Shown: positions 34,499 to 42,905, numbered from the stretch's first letter. The stretch is 64,000 nucleotides of DNA from CBDCCV01 sp965215025 (GCA_965215025.1 CBDCCV010000002.1:992001-1056000); one strand, 5' to 3'. Numbers and translations: made by a program. Notes: generated by a model from the letters alone, not told the origin.

Positions 34499-35926
34499 AT
34501 GATCAAAGAACTGACCCCGCGCCAAATCGTCGATGAGCTGGACAAGTACATCATCGGGCAGGACGAGGCGAAAAAGAGCGTCGCCATCGCCTTGAGGAAC
34601 CGCTGGCGCCGCCGCAACGCGCCCGAGGAGATGCGCGATGAGATCATGCCCAACAACATCATCATGATCGGCCCCACGGGCGTGGGCAAGACCGAGATCG
34701 CTCGGCGGCTGGCGCGCCTGGCGCAGGCGCCCTTCATCAAGGTCGAGGCCACGAAGTTCACCGAGGTCGGCTACGTCGGGCGCGACGTGGACTCGATGAT
34801 CCGCGACCTCACCGACATCGCCGTGAACATGGTGCGCGAAGAGCACACCGAAGAGGTGCAGGAGCGCGCGCGCCGCCACGCCGAGGACCGCCTCCTCGAC
34901 CTCCTGATCCCCCCGGCCAAAGAGCGTAAGGAGAAGCCGCAGAAAAACCTCGTCAACGGCCCCGGCTTCACCGTAGAGGCCTCCTCCGACGAGGGCGAGG
35001 GCAGCTCTGACGAGGACAACCTGCGCGAGCGCACGCGCGAGAAGTTCAGAGAGAAGCTGCGCCGCGGCGATCTCGAAGAGCGCGAGGTCGAGATCGAGGT
35101 CTCCTCCGACAAGTCGTCCATGATGCAGGTCTTCGGCCCGATGGGGATGGAGGAAATGGGCGTGAACCTGCAAGAGCTGTTCGGCAACCTGGGCGGCGGC
35201 GGGCAGCGCAAAAAGCGGCGCGTGCCCATCAGCGAGGCGCGCGAGATCCTCACGCAGGAGGAGGCGCAGAAGCTCATCGACATGGACAAGGTCACCGAGG
35301 ACGCCCTCGAGCGCGTGCAGCAGAGCGGCATCGTCTTCATCGACGAGATCGACAAGGTGGCCGGCGGCACGCGCACGCGCGACTCGGGCGGCTCCGGGCC
35401 GGGCGTCTCGCGCGAGGGCGTGCAGCGCGACCTCCTCCCCGTCGTTGAAGGCTCGAACGTGCAGACGAAGCACGGCATGGTCAAGACGGACCACATCCTC
35501 TTCATCGCCTCGGGCGCCTTCCACGTCTCGAAGCCGAGCGATTTGATCCCGGAGATGCAGGGCCGCTTCCCCATCCGCGTCGAACTCTCGAGCCTGGACG
35601 AGGACGACTTCTACCAGATCCTGACGCAGCCCAAGAACGCGCTCTTGAAGCAGTACACGGCGCTTTTGGCCTCCGAGGACGTGGACATCCACTTCGAGGA
35701 CGAGGCCGTGCGCGAGATCGCCCGCGTGGCCGCCGAGGTCAACGCCTCGGTCGAGAACATCGGCGCGCGGCGGCTCCACACGATCCTGACCACGCTCCTG
35801 GAAGAGATCCTCTTCGACGTCCCCGACACGCTCACCGGCGACGCCGTCACCGTCGATGCCCAGATGGTGCGCGAGCGCCTCTCCACCGTCGCCCAGGACC
35901 GCGACCTCAGCCAGTACATCCTCTGA
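34499..35926 (+). CDS. hslU: HslU, ATPase subunit of the HslUV protease
   Basis: HslU unfolds substrates and feeds them to HslV. It starts L-T-P-R-Q-I-V-D-E-L-D-K-Y-I-I-G-Q and has Walker A G-P-T-G-V-G-K-T near 59-66, the pore-loop region T-E-V-G-Y-V-G-R-D-V, the charged I-domain at about 115-240, Walker B I-V-F-I-D-E-I-D-K and the C-terminal L-S-Q-Y-I-L that inserts into HslV. Its last 107 bp are duplicated at 36626-36732, flanking a PIN-gene module; the copy here completes the protein. Confidence 0.97.
   Translation: MIKELTPRQIVDELDKYIIGQDEAKKSVAIALRNRWRRRNAPEEMRDEIMPNNIIMIGPTGVGKTEIARRLARLAQAPFIKVEATKFTEVGYVGRDVDSMIRDLTDIAVNMVREEHTEEVQERARRHAEDRLLDLLIPPAKERKEKPQKNLVNGPGFTVEASSDEGEGSSDEDNLRERTREKFREKLRRGDLEEREVEIEVSSDKSSMMQVFGPMGMEEMGVNLQELFGNLGGGGQRKKRRVPISEAREILTQEEAQKLIDMDKVTEDALERVQQSGIVFIDEIDKVAGGTRTRDSGGSGPGVSREGVQRDLLPVVEGSNVQTKHGMVKTDHILFIASGAFHVSKPSDLIPEMQGRFPIRVELSSLDEDDFYQILTQPKNALLKQYTALLASEDVDIHFEDEAVREIARVAAEVNASVENIGARRLHTILTTLLEEILFDVPDTLTGDAVTVDAQMVRERLSTVAQDRDLSQYIL
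35820..35926 (+). repeat. Direct repeat, left copy: hslU 3' end
   Basis: 107 bp, from TCCCCGACACGC to the hslU TGA, are repeated at 36626-36732 with seven differences. Five of those are synonymous, one is Thr to Ser and one changes the stop codon. Confidence 0.95.
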
Positions 35927-35944
35927 CGCCGCGGTGCCGGTGGT

Positions 35945-36403
35945 ATGGTCCGCCGCATTTACATCGACACGTCAACAGCAGGCGGGTGCTTTGAAGCCGG
36001 ACGCCGAAGCGCGTCACGCAGGCTGTTTGATCGGTTTCGCGCCGGGCGCGACGTCATGGTGGTCTCGGACGTGCTCCTGGCAGAGCTTTCAGGCGCACCG
36101 GACCACGTGCGCGATGTCGTAAGCGCCGTTCCAGCGGCGCATTCGGAAGAGGTGGGCCTCACCCCGGAGGCGCGAGCGCTTGCCGAAGCGTACGTCGCCG
36201 CGAACGTCATTGGCCCCGCGCACCGCGCCGATGCCCGCCACATTGCCGTCGCAACGGTGCATCACGTAAGCGTTCTGGTGAGCTGGAATTTCAAGCACAT
36301 CGTCAACCTGAACCGTATCCGGGGGTACAACGCCGTGAACATCCGCAGCGGTTACCACCTTCTCGAAATCCGCAGCCCTGAAGAGGTGATGGACTATGAG
36401 TGA
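35945..36403 (+). CDS. PIN-domain protein, probable toxin of a type II TA module
   Basis: A 152-residue PIN-like protein with the first acidic residue D8 in I-Y-I-D-T-S, L-L-A-E-L-S in the second helix, A-D-A-R-H-I-A-V-A-T (third acidic site) and V-S-W-N-F-K-H-I-V, the usual order for Mg2+-dependent PIN ribonucleases related to VapC. It starts 19 bp after hslU and overlaps the next ORF by 8 bp. The pair lies inside an 806-bp segment bounded by hslU-tail repeats, so it was probably acquired. RNase activity is inferred from the fold. Confidence 0.8.
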   Translation: MVRRIYIDTSTAGGCFEAGRRSASRRLFDRFRAGRDVMVVSDVLLAELSGAPDHVRDVVSAVPAAHSEEVGLTPEARALAEAYVAANVIGPAHRADARHIAVATVHHVSVLVSWNFKHIVNLNRIRGYNAVNIRSGYHLLEIRSPEEVMDYE

Positions 36404-36590
36404 GCAAGAAAGAAAAGAACTGGACGCGGTGGCGCTGCAACGCCGGCTTCGCCAAGAGATGAGCCGCGACCTTGACGGCATGAGCTTCGACGAGGAGAAG
36501 CGGTACTACGCCGAGCGTATTCGCAGCTGGCGTTCTGAGCAGCCCCAAAAGTCAGCGCCGGAGAAAGCTCGTGTTTCTTCCAAGGAGTAG
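36396..36590 (+). CDS. Small charged protein, probable antitoxin partner of the PIN protein
   Basis: A 64-residue hydrophilic protein (M-S-E-Q-E-R-K-E-L-D-A-V and E-E-K-R-Y-Y-A-E-R-I) overlapping the PIN gene by 8 bp in the same direction. The size, charge and coupling are those of an antitoxin. However, it is second in the operon and has no recognisable DNA-binding fold, so the role is contextual. Confidence 0.65.
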   Translation: MSEQERKELDAVALQRRLRQEMSRDLDGMSFDEEKRYYAERIRSWRSEQPQKSAPEKARVSSKE

Positions 36591-36625
36591 TCTTACCAGT
36601 CCTGCTGCTTTGCCTTCCAGAGAAA

Positions 36626-36732
36626 TCCCCGACACGCTCACCGGCGACGCCGTCACCGTCGATGCTCAGATGGTGCGCGAGCGCCTCTCCTCCGTCGCCC
36701 AAGACCGTGACCTCAGCCAGTACATTCTGTAA
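36626..36732 (+). repeat. Direct repeat, right copy: orphan hslU 3' end
   Basis: It encodes the last ~35 HslU residues ending D-L-S-Q-Y-I-L and TAA, in frame but without a start. The changes from the left copy are nearly all silent, so this tail evolved under selection as part of a functional hslU before being separated from it. Confidence 0.93.
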
Positions 36733-36831
36733 GCCGCGAGCGCGGCCGGGGACGTTTGTAAACGGCCTGGAACCCTTTTACCTTGGGGACGAGCAACTTC
36801 GTTGCGCCTTCTTGCTAAAGAGCTTCCCGCT

Positions 36832-37277
36832 ATGCTGATGCGCTTCCGTCTCCAGCCTCTTCTCGCATCGCTGCTGGTTTTCCGCCTTGCCCTTTCCGCT
36901 GCCGGCTGCGACTCCGAGGACGAGGGCGAAGAACCCATCGCCGGCACGTACGTGGCTACCGGGTTTTTCGCCACGCTCGACAACGGCGGGGAGATTGACG
37001 TGATTGACCTCGGCGGCTCGCTGGAGATGACGCTGGGAGAGGACGACGCTGCCTCAGCGCGGCTTTTTCTCCCCGAGGGCACGCCCGGCCTGGAGAAGGA
37101 GTGCTGGGAGATTTTGACGCGCGCCTCAGCGGCACGTACGATCTCGATGGGGACCGCCTGACGTTCGATTTCGGACAGGAGGCAGACGTCTTCATTGATG
37201 AAACCGAATGGACGCTCGATGACGGCGTGATCCGCGAAGACGGGGATGACATCAACGTGGTTCTTCGCCGGCAGTAG
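36832..37277 (+). pseudogene. Lipoprotein of unknown function, frameshifted
   Basis: It starts at ATG 36832 (or 36838) with a signal sequence and a lipobox-like S-A-A-G-C, then G-T-Y-V-A-T-G-F-F-A-T-L-D-N. In this frame a stop comes at 37161. The -1 frame continues the same style from about 37101 (F-D-A-R-L-S-G-T-Y-D-L-D-G-D-R-L) to TAG at 37277. The two halves look like one lipocalin-like or copy-number-lipoprotein barrel broken near 37090-37105. A sequencing error is possible. An isolated 5' product of ~109 residues could still be made. Confidence 0.65.
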
Positions 37278-37300
37278 TGCGCGGAAAAGCGCCGCAAACG

Positions 37301-37340
37301 CAAGAAAGCCTCCAGGGAATGAACCCTGGAGGCTTTCTTG
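37301..37340. terminator. Strong bidirectional terminator
   Basis: CAAGAAAGCCTCCAGGG pairs perfectly (17 bp) with its complement around AATGAA. The A- and T-rich outer flanks serve the lipoprotein gene on the plus strand and brxB on the minus strand. Confidence 0.9.
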
Positions 37341-37384
37341 TTAAAGGAAAAGCGAGGCGAAAGCGGCGCCCTCCCCGGAATGCG

Positions 37385-37912
37385 TCACCGAATAGAGCGG
37401 AACGTCGAGGGCAGCCCGTCGCCGCTTTCCTCGGAAGCCGCAGCGGCCTCGGGACGCTCGGGCGCGTCAGCGGTATCGGCAGGGGCGCCGTTGCAATGCT
37501 TGGCGAAGGCGTCCTTAAGATCCGAGGCAATGGCCGAGGCGGAGCGGCCTTCGATGTGGCGCCGCTCGATGATGAAGACGGGGGCGCCGTCCTTGAAGAG
37601 CGCCATAAACGGCGAGGACGGCGGGATGCCGGCCAGGTACTGCTCTCGCGCGCGCTTTGTGGCCTCGGCGTCCTGCCCGGCGAAGACGGTGACGTAGCGG
37701 TCCGGCTGCAAGGGCGCCTGTTTTGCCAGAGCCACGGCGGGGCGCGCGTTGGCCGCCGCGCAACCGCACACCGAGTTGACGACGAGCAGCATCGTGCCGC
37801 CCCCCGCCTCTTCAAACGCGGCGTCCACGGCGTCGGCGTCCTTGAGTTCATCGACGCCGAGTCGGGTCAGCTCGGCGCGCATCGGCTTGACAAGCTGTTC
37901 GGGATATGGCAT
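37385..37912 (-). CDS. BrxA/BrxB family bacilliredoxin
   Basis: Bacilliredoxins remove bacillithiol or similar low-molecular-weight thiols from proteins. The family is recognised from M-P-Y-P-E-Q-L-V-K-P-M at the start, the C49-G-C51 active site in V-N-S-V-C-G-C-A-A, and A-R-P-A-V-A-L-A. The last ~40 residues are an Ala/Glu-rich extension not found in BrxA. It diverges from the NlpC/P60 gene. Confidence 0.9.
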   Translation of the reverse strand: MPYPEQLVKPMRAELTRLGVDELKDADAVDAAFEEAGGGTMLLVVNSVCGCAAANARPAVALAKQAPLQPDRYVTVFAGQDAEATKRAREQYLAGIPPSSPFMALFKDGAPVFIIERRHIEGRSASAIASDLKDAFAKHCNGAPADTADAPERPEAAAASEESGDGLPSTFRSIR

Positions 37913-38078
37913 AATGGTTGAGCGTTGGGTGCAAAAAGGCTAGGCGCAGCACTTGGCGGCGACGTACCTGCGGCCGGCTGCGGGTACGGTTCTCCCAAAC
38001 GACGCCTGCGGCCCAATGATCCGTTTTTCGCCGGCCTGCTCCTGCGCAGGCTTCTTCTGCACATCGCTTTTTCTGAGG

Positions 38079-38696
38079 ATGTCACGCTCTGCCTTCGTCT
38101 CGCGGATTGCGCCACCGGGCCACCTGCCTCAGTGGTGCGCGGTGCTTTTTCTAATCGTGGCGTGCGCAGGCTGCGCGTCGTCGGGGGCGGCGGTCTCGTA
38201 CGGGCCGGCGCGCTCGGCCTCGGAAGCAGCCGTGGCGGACGCGATCCGCGCCGAGGTGGAGGCGTGGAGAGGCACGCCGCACCGATGGGGTGGCACCACG
38301 AAGCGCGGCGTGGACTGCTCCGGCCTCACCCTGGCTCTGTACGGCGACCTCTTCGGCGTGGCGCTGCCGCGGACGACGCGGGCGCAGGCGCGCAGCGGCG
38401 AGCGCGTAGCGGCGAATGCGCTCCAGGCGGGCGACCTCGTCTTTTTCAAGACCTCGGCCAAGAACCGGCACGTGGGCGTCTACCTCGAAAGCGGGGCCTT
38501 CGCGCACGCCTCGTCGAGCCAGGGCGTGACCGTTTCGCGCCTGGACGAGGCGTACTGGCAGCGGCGCTACTGGACGGCGCGGCGCCTCCTCGATCCGCTG
38601 GCGTCATCGCAGTCGCCGCGCGCGGCGGAGCCGGCAGTCGCGGCGGAAGAGCCGCCGGCCTCGACGCCGGCGGGCAAGGGGCGCTCGGGCTGGTAG
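38079..38696 (+). CDS. NlpC/P60 family peptidoglycan endopeptidase, probable lipoprotein
   Basis: These are cysteine peptidases that cut the D-Glu to meso-DAP bond in stem peptides. The catalytic Cys is in G-V-D-C-S-G-L-T, the His in R-H-V-G-V-Y-L and the third residue in A-H-A-S. The N-terminus has a hydrophobic span ending I-V-A-C-A-G-C-A-S-S, a likely lipobox, so the enzyme would be anchored to a membrane and face the periplasm. The start is uncertain: ATG 38079 or 38016, neither with a good ribosome site. Confidence 0.88.
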   Translation: MSRSAFVSRIAPPGHLPQWCAVLFLIVACAGCASSGAAVSYGPARSASEAAVADAIRAEVEAWRGTPHRWGGTTKRGVDCSGLTLALYGDLFGVALPRTTRAQARSGERVAANALQAGDLVFFKTSAKNRHVGVYLESGAFAHASSSQGVTVSRLDEAYWQRRYWTARRLLDPLASSQSPRAAEPAVAAEEPPASTPAGKGRSGW

Positions 38697-38861
38697 CGGC
38701 GGCGCTGGAATCTCCGCAGAGGGATCTCTCTGCGGGGGTTGTGCGTGGTATGTGCCTGACCAACGCCAGGGTCCTCCGGGGCCGTGGCGCTTTTCTTTCA
38801 TTTTCTTTCCACGCGGCGTGCCCGCCTGGTCTGCTTTCCCACGCACCTCCCCTGCCCCACG

Positions 38862-39341
38862 ATGGACGCGCAAAAGCCCGTTTACCTCACCGAAGAAAAG
38901 CTCGCCGAGCTTAAAGACGAACTCCAGTTCATGCGCACGAAAGAGCGCTCGCGCATTGCCGACGCCATCGCCGAGGCGCGCGCGCAGGGCGACCTCTCCG
39001 AAAACGCCGAGTACGACGCGGCCAAAGAGGCGCAGGGGCACCTCGAGGCGCGCATCGCTAAGATGGAGTCCACCATCTCGCGCGCGCGCCTCGTGGACGA
39101 GAGCCAGGTCGATACAAGCAAGGCGTACATCCTCTCGGACGTGCGCGTGAAGAACAAGCAGAACGGCGCCGAGCAAACCTACACGCTCGTCTCCGAACAG
39201 GAGGCCGACGTGCGCGAGAACAAGATCTCGGTGGACAGCCCCGTAGGCCAGGGCCTCCTGGGCAAAAAAGTGGGCGACGAGATCGAGATCCGCGTGCCGG
39301 CGGGCAAGGTGACCTTCGTGATCCTGGAGATCAGCCGCTAA
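38862..39341 (+). CDS. greA: Transcription elongation factor GreA
   Basis: GreA reactivates backtracked RNA polymerase by stimulating transcript cleavage. It has an N-terminal coiled coil with G-D-L-S-E-N-A-E-Y-D-A-A-K-E (the acidic tip residues) and a C-terminal FKBP-like part with P-V-G-Q-G-L-L-G-K-K-V-G-D. From ATG 38862 it is 159 residues, the normal length; the longer in-frame extension upstream is not family-like. Confidence 0.96.
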   Translation: MDAQKPVYLTEEKLAELKDELQFMRTKERSRIADAIAEARAQGDLSENAEYDAAKEAQGHLEARIAKMESTISRARLVDESQVDTSKAYILSDVRVKNKQNGAEQTYTLVSEQEADVRENKISVDSPVGQGLLGKKVGDEIEIRVPAGKVTFVILEISR

Positions 39342-39441
39342 AGCGCATTTGTGTGCGGCTCGATTTTGGATGCGGGATTGCAGATGTTAGAGAGACCGCC
39401 CTGCCGGCCGCCCCTCGCCATCTGCCCATCTGACTTTGCCC

Positions 39442-40158
39442 ATGGCCGCCCGTTCTCGCCACCGGAAAGCCTCTGCCGCAGCGCGCCTGACGTACGCGGC
39501 AAAGCGCGTGGTGGCAGCGCTCGTCATCGCCGTGGTGACGTACTACGGCTTCTGTACGCTGGCCCTCATCGGCTACGTCTTTTTCGATCCGCCCACGACG
39601 GGCGTGCAGATGCAGCGGCGCGTAGCCTCTTTCTTCGACGAGCGTCCGTACGAGAAGCGCTACGCGCCGGTGCCGCTGGAGGCCATCTCGCCGCACCTTC
39701 AGCACGCCGTCGTAGCGGCGGAGGACACGCGCTTTTTCGAGCACACGGGTGTGGACTGGAAGGCCATCCAGGAAGCTGTCGAGGACAACCGCAGGCGCGG
39801 ACGGGCCTGGCGCGGCGGCTCGACCATCACGCAGCAGCTCGTCAAAAACCTCTTCATGACCACGCACAGCTCGTACGTGCGCAAAATCATGGAGGTGCCG
39901 CTCACGTACCTGGCCGAGATCATCCTCACCAAGGAGCGCATCCTCACGCTCTACCTCAACGTGATCGAGTGGGACTACGGCGTCTACGGCGCCGAAGCGG
40001 CGGCCAAGCACTACTACGGCCTCTCGGCCGGCGGTTTGAGCCGCTACCAGAGCGCTGCACTCGCCGCCACCATCCCCGCCCCGCTCAGCCGCACGCCCAG
40101 CGGCATGGACGGCTACGCCCGCACCATCCTCGCCCGGATGCGCCAGATGGGCTGGTGA
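39442..40158 (+). CDS. mtgA: Monofunctional peptidoglycan glycosyltransferase (GT51)
   Basis: MtgA polymerises lipid II into glycan strands. One N-terminal membrane span (about 25-45) is followed by the GT51 motifs E-D-T-R-F-F-E-H-T-G, G-G-S-T-I-T-Q-Q-L-V-K-N-L, R-K-I-M-E-V-P-L and L-N-V-I-E-W-D-Y-G-V-Y-G. There is no transpeptidase domain; the length is 238. Start ATG 39442. Confidence 0.95.
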   Translation: MAARSRHRKASAAARLTYAAKRVVAALVIAVVTYYGFCTLALIGYVFFDPPTTGVQMQRRVASFFDERPYEKRYAPVPLEAISPHLQHAVVAAEDTRFFEHTGVDWKAIQEAVEDNRRRGRAWRGGSTITQQLVKNLFMTTHSSYVRKIMEVPLTYLAEIILTKERILTLYLNVIEWDYGVYGAEAAAKHYYGLSAGGLSRYQSAALAATIPAPLSRTPSGMDGYARTILARMRQMGW

Positions 40159-40163
40159 GGTCT

Positions 40164-40210
40164 GGCGAATGGTGAATGGCTTTTCTTTCCCCTCTCGCCG
40201 TTCGCCACTC
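40164..40210. repeat. Intergenic inverted repeat, GGCGAATGG family (copy 2)
   Basis: GGCGAATGGTGAATGG at 40164 faces GCCGTTCGCCACTC at 40197. It is the same family as 3052-3171 and lies just before the ltaE start. Confidence 0.55.
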
Positions 40211-40226
40211 CCCACCCGCCCCGACC

Positions 40227-41258
40227 ATGATAGACTTGCGCAGCGACACCGTGACGAAGCCTTCCAAGGGGATGCGCCAGGCGATGGCCTCCGCCGAGGT
40301 AGGCGACGACGTCTACGGCGAGGACCCGACCGTCAACCGCTTACAAACGCGCGTGGCGGAGCTTCTGGGCAAAGAGGCGGCGCTCTTCGTGCCGAGCGGC
40401 GTGATGGCGAACCAGCTTGGCATCAAGGTGCACACCGCGCCGGGCGACGAGGTGCTCGTCGAGCGGCAGAGCCACATCTTCAACTACGAGTCGGGCGCGC
40501 CGGGGCTGGTGTGCGGCGTGCAGCTCAACGTCCTGGACGGCGAGCGCGGCCTGCTCACGGCGGATGAGGTGGAGGCCGCCATCCGGCCCGGCCACTACTG
40601 GGAGCCGCGCCCGGCGCTCGTCTGCCTCGAAAACACGGTCAACAAGGCGGGCGGCGTGGTCTACCCGCTGGAACGGCTGGAGGCGATTGCGGAAACGGCG
40701 CACGCGCGCGGCCTCAAGGCGCACCTGGACGGGGCACGGCTGTGGAACGCCTCGGCGGCGTCGGGCATCGCCGAAGAGGAGTACGCCGCGCCGTTCGACG
40801 CGGTGTGGGTGGCGCTCTCGAAGGGACTGGGCGCGCCCGTCGGCTCGGTCTTGGTCGGCTCGGAAGAAGACATCAGAAAAGCGCGGCGCTACCGGAAGAT
40901 GCTCGGCGGCGGGATGCGGCAGGCGGGCATCCTGGCCGCCGCTGGCCTCTACGCCATCGAGCACCACCGGCCGCTCCTCAGCGAGGACCACACCCGCGCC
41001 AAGCGCCTCGCTGAGGGCATCGCCGCGCTGGACGCCTTCGCGCTCGACCCCGAAAAAGTGGAAACGAACATCTTCATGTTCGACGTGAAGAAGGGCGGCG
41101 CGCAGCCCGTGGTGGACGCCCTCGCCGAAAGCGGCGTGCTCCTCTCCGTTTTCGGCCCGCAGACGATTCGCGCGACCACGCACCGCGACGTTTCGGAAGA
41201 AGACATCGACGCGGCGCTCGCCGTCTTTCAGAAGCGCTACGCCGCCGCATCCGTCTGA
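40227..41258 (+). CDS. ltaE: Threonine aldolase family PLP enzyme
   Basis: Cleaves L-threonine or L-allo-threonine to glycine and acetaldehyde. It begins M-I-D-L-R-S-D-T-V-T-K-P-S and has G-D-D-V-Y-G-E-D-P-T-V, H-L-D-G-A-R-L-W-N (the aspartate on the PLP nitrogen) and S-K-G-L-G-A-P-V-G-S with the Schiff-base lysine. The length (343) is typical. Cytosolic. Confidence 0.95.
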   Translation: MIDLRSDTVTKPSKGMRQAMASAEVGDDVYGEDPTVNRLQTRVAELLGKEAALFVPSGVMANQLGIKVHTAPGDEVLVERQSHIFNYESGAPGLVCGVQLNVLDGERGLLTADEVEAAIRPGHYWEPRPALVCLENTVNKAGGVVYPLERLEAIAETAHARGLKAHLDGARLWNASAASGIAEEEYAAPFDAVWVALSKGLGAPVGSVLVGSEEDIRKARRYRKMLGGGMRQAGILAAAGLYAIEHHRPLLSEDHTRAKRLAEGIAALDAFALDPEKVETNIFMFDVKKGGAQPVVDALAESGVLLSVFGPQTIRATTHRDVSEEDIDAALAVFQKRYAAASV

Positions 41259-41265
41259 CTTTCTG

Positions 41266-41979
41266 CTACCGTGCGCGCCGCACCGTGACGCTGAGCGGGT
41301 CGAGGCCCGTGGCCGTCGCTTCCAGCCTATCGCCGGGCTGCACGGGACCGACGCCTTCGGGCGTGCCCGTGTACAGGAGATCGCCGGGGAAGAGCGTGAA
41401 GATCCGCGAGCAGTAGGCGATCAGCTCTGCCACGGAGAAGAGCATGTCGCCCGTGCGGGCGGACTGGCGCACCTCGCCGTCAACGGCGAGTTCGAGGCGC
41501 AGGTCCTGCGGGTCGGGCACGTCCGCCGCCGGGGCGAGCGGGCCGAGCGGCGCGAACGTGTCGAAGCCTTTGGCCACGCTCCACGGATGGCGCTTCTCCT
41601 TGGCGCGGCTCTGCACGTCGCGCGCCGTCATGTCGAGGCCCACGGCGTAGGCGGCCACGTGGCCGAGCGCCTCGGCTTCGGGGATGTTCTTCCCACCCTC
41701 ACCCATCACGGCCACGAGTTCGACCTCGTGGTGCACGTCCTGCGACATGGGAGGAAGGACGACCTCCTCGCCGCTGCGGATGACGGCCGAGGCGGGCTTG
41801 AGGAAGACCATCGGCTCTGAGGGCGCCTCGCTTTTCATCTCGGCGGCGTGCTTGGAAAAATTGCGGCCGATGCACAGGAGCTTGCCCACACGATGCATCT
41901 GCCCGTCGGGAAGCTCGATTTCCACGGGAAATGCACGCGCGTCCGGTTGACGCTTGGAAACAGAAGCGGTCATATTCAC
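41266..41979 (-). CDS. Fumarylacetoacetate hydrolase (FAH) family protein
   Basis: Single-domain FAH enzymes act as acylpyruvases, oxaloacetate decarboxylases or isomerases on 2-oxo acids. The metal-site motifs are C-I-G-R-N-F-S-K-H-A-A-E, H-H-E-V-E-L-V (E-x-E) and D-M-T-A-R-D-V-Q, with K-G-F-D-T-F-A-P-L-G-P after it and Y-T-G-T-P-E-G-V-G near the end. 237 residues. It is convergent with ltaE (8 bp apart) and divergent from rplU. Confidence 0.92.
   Translation of the reverse strand: MNMTASVSKRQPDARAFPVEIELPDGQMHRVGKLLCIGRNFSKHAAEMKSEAPSEPMVFLKPASAVIRSGEEVVLPPMSQDVHHEVELVAVMGEGGKNIPEAEALGHVAAYAVGLDMTARDVQSRAKEKRHPWSVAKGFDTFAPLGPLAPAADVPDPQDLRLELAVDGEVRQSARTGDMLFSVAELIAYCSRIFTLFPGDLLYTGTPEGVGPVQPGDRLEATATGLDPLSVTVRRAR
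41947..41975 (+). promoter_or_regulatory. Possible promoter for rplU-rpmA
   Basis: TTGACG (41947-41952), a 17-bp spacer and TCATAT (41970-41975) overlap the 5' end of the divergent FAH gene. It leaves an 80-90 base leader before rplU. The -10 is imperfect. Confidence 0.35.
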
Positions 41980-42063
41980 ATTAGCGGATGCTCAGAACGG
42001 AAACCCACCCGACACTCTCGCGCCGGTAGCCAACCCCGCGCCCCAAAGCAGAGGACCGACCCC

Positions 42064-42450
42064 ATGTACGCCATCATCGACATCGCGGACAAGCAATTCA
42101 AGGCCCGCGTGGGCGAAAAGCTCTACGTCCCCCACCGCCCCGACGTCTCTGAGGGCGACGCGCTCCCGGTAGAGCGCGTGCTCCTCGTCTCCGATGAGGA
42201 CGGCACGGTGCACCTCGGCACGCCGCACGTGGAGGGCGCGCACGTCGAGGCCAAGGTGCTCGGCCACGTCAAGGGCGACAAGGTGCTCGTCTTCAAAAAG
42301 AAGCGGCGCAAGCGCTACAAGGTCAAGAAAGGCCACCGGCAGCGCTACACGCAGATCCGCATCGAAACGCTCTCGATGAACGGCGCCACGCGCAACGACG
42401 ACGCCCCCGCCGCAGAGGCGCCCGAAAAAGACACGGCTTCCGAGGTGTAG
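42064..42450 (+). CDS. rplU: 50S ribosomal protein L21
   Basis: Binds 23S rRNA and L20. It begins M-Y-A-I-I-D-I-A-D-K-Q-F-K and has K-K-K-R-R-K-R-Y and the conserved G-H-R-Q-R-Y-T-Q-I-R-I. The last ~25 residues are an acidic/alanine extension beyond the family core. rpmA follows by 56 bp. Confidence 0.97.
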   Translation: MYAIIDIADKQFKARVGEKLYVPHRPDVSEGDALPVERVLLVSDEDGTVHLGTPHVEGAHVEAKVLGHVKGDKVLVFKKKRRKRYKVKKGHRQRYTQIRIETLSMNGATRNDDAPAAEAPEKDTASEV

Positions 42451-42506
42451 ATCCTCCCGGCGCCACACCTTTCGGCTTTCCAGAACACAGACTTTACGAG
42501 GCAGGC

Positions 42507-42767
42507 ATGGCACACAAGAAAGGCATGGGTTCCACGCGCAACGGGCGCGACTCGAACCCCAAATACTTGGGCGTGAAGGCATACGGCGGCGAGTTCGTCA
42601 AGGCGGGCGGGATCATCGTGCGCCAGCGCGGCACCAAGTTCCACCCCGGCCAGAACGTGGGCCGCGGCAACGACGACACGCTCTTCGCCAAGGCCACCGG
42701 CACGGTGCGCTTCCAGCGCAGCCAGGGCAACCGCAAGTTCGTCCACGTCATCCCAGATGAGGCGTAA
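42507..42767 (+). CDS. rpmA: 50S ribosomal protein L27
   Basis: L27 reaches the peptidyl-transferase centre through its N-terminus, here M-A-H-K-K-G-M-G-S-T-R-N-G-R-D-S. F-H-P-G-Q-N-V-G-R-G-N-D is conserved; 86 residues, with no N-terminal cleavage extension. Confidence 0.98.
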   Translation: MAHKKGMGSTRNGRDSNPKYLGVKAYGGEFVKAGGIIVRQRGTKFHPGQNVGRGNDDTLFAKATGTVRFQRSQGNRKFVHVIPDEA

Positions 42768-42789
42768 ACGCGCCTCACATTCAGAACCG

Positions 42790-42828
42790 GAAAACCCCTC
42801 TGCTGCTCATGGCGGCAGAGGGGTTTTC
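42790..42828 (+). terminator. Intrinsic terminator of rplU-rpmA
   Basis: GAAAACCCCTCTGC pairs with GCAGAGGGGTTTTC, 14 bp with an 11-base loop. It carries an A-run on one side and a T-run on the other, so it can work in both directions. Confidence 0.9.
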
Positions 42829-42905
42829 TGTGCGCTTTCGTCTTGTTCTGCCGTAGCGCAGCAAGCTTTCGCCGTGCAGAGCAGAACGATCAGGCACAGC
42901 ACTGC

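Noticed and set aside
35945..36590. PIN pair as a standard VapBC operon
   Set aside because: The small partner comes second and lacks an AbrB or RHH fold, so I call it only TA-like.
38714..38735. CCGCAGAG/CTCTGCGG hairpin as terminator of the NlpC gene
   Set aside because: Short stem without a T-run; could be chance in this base composition.
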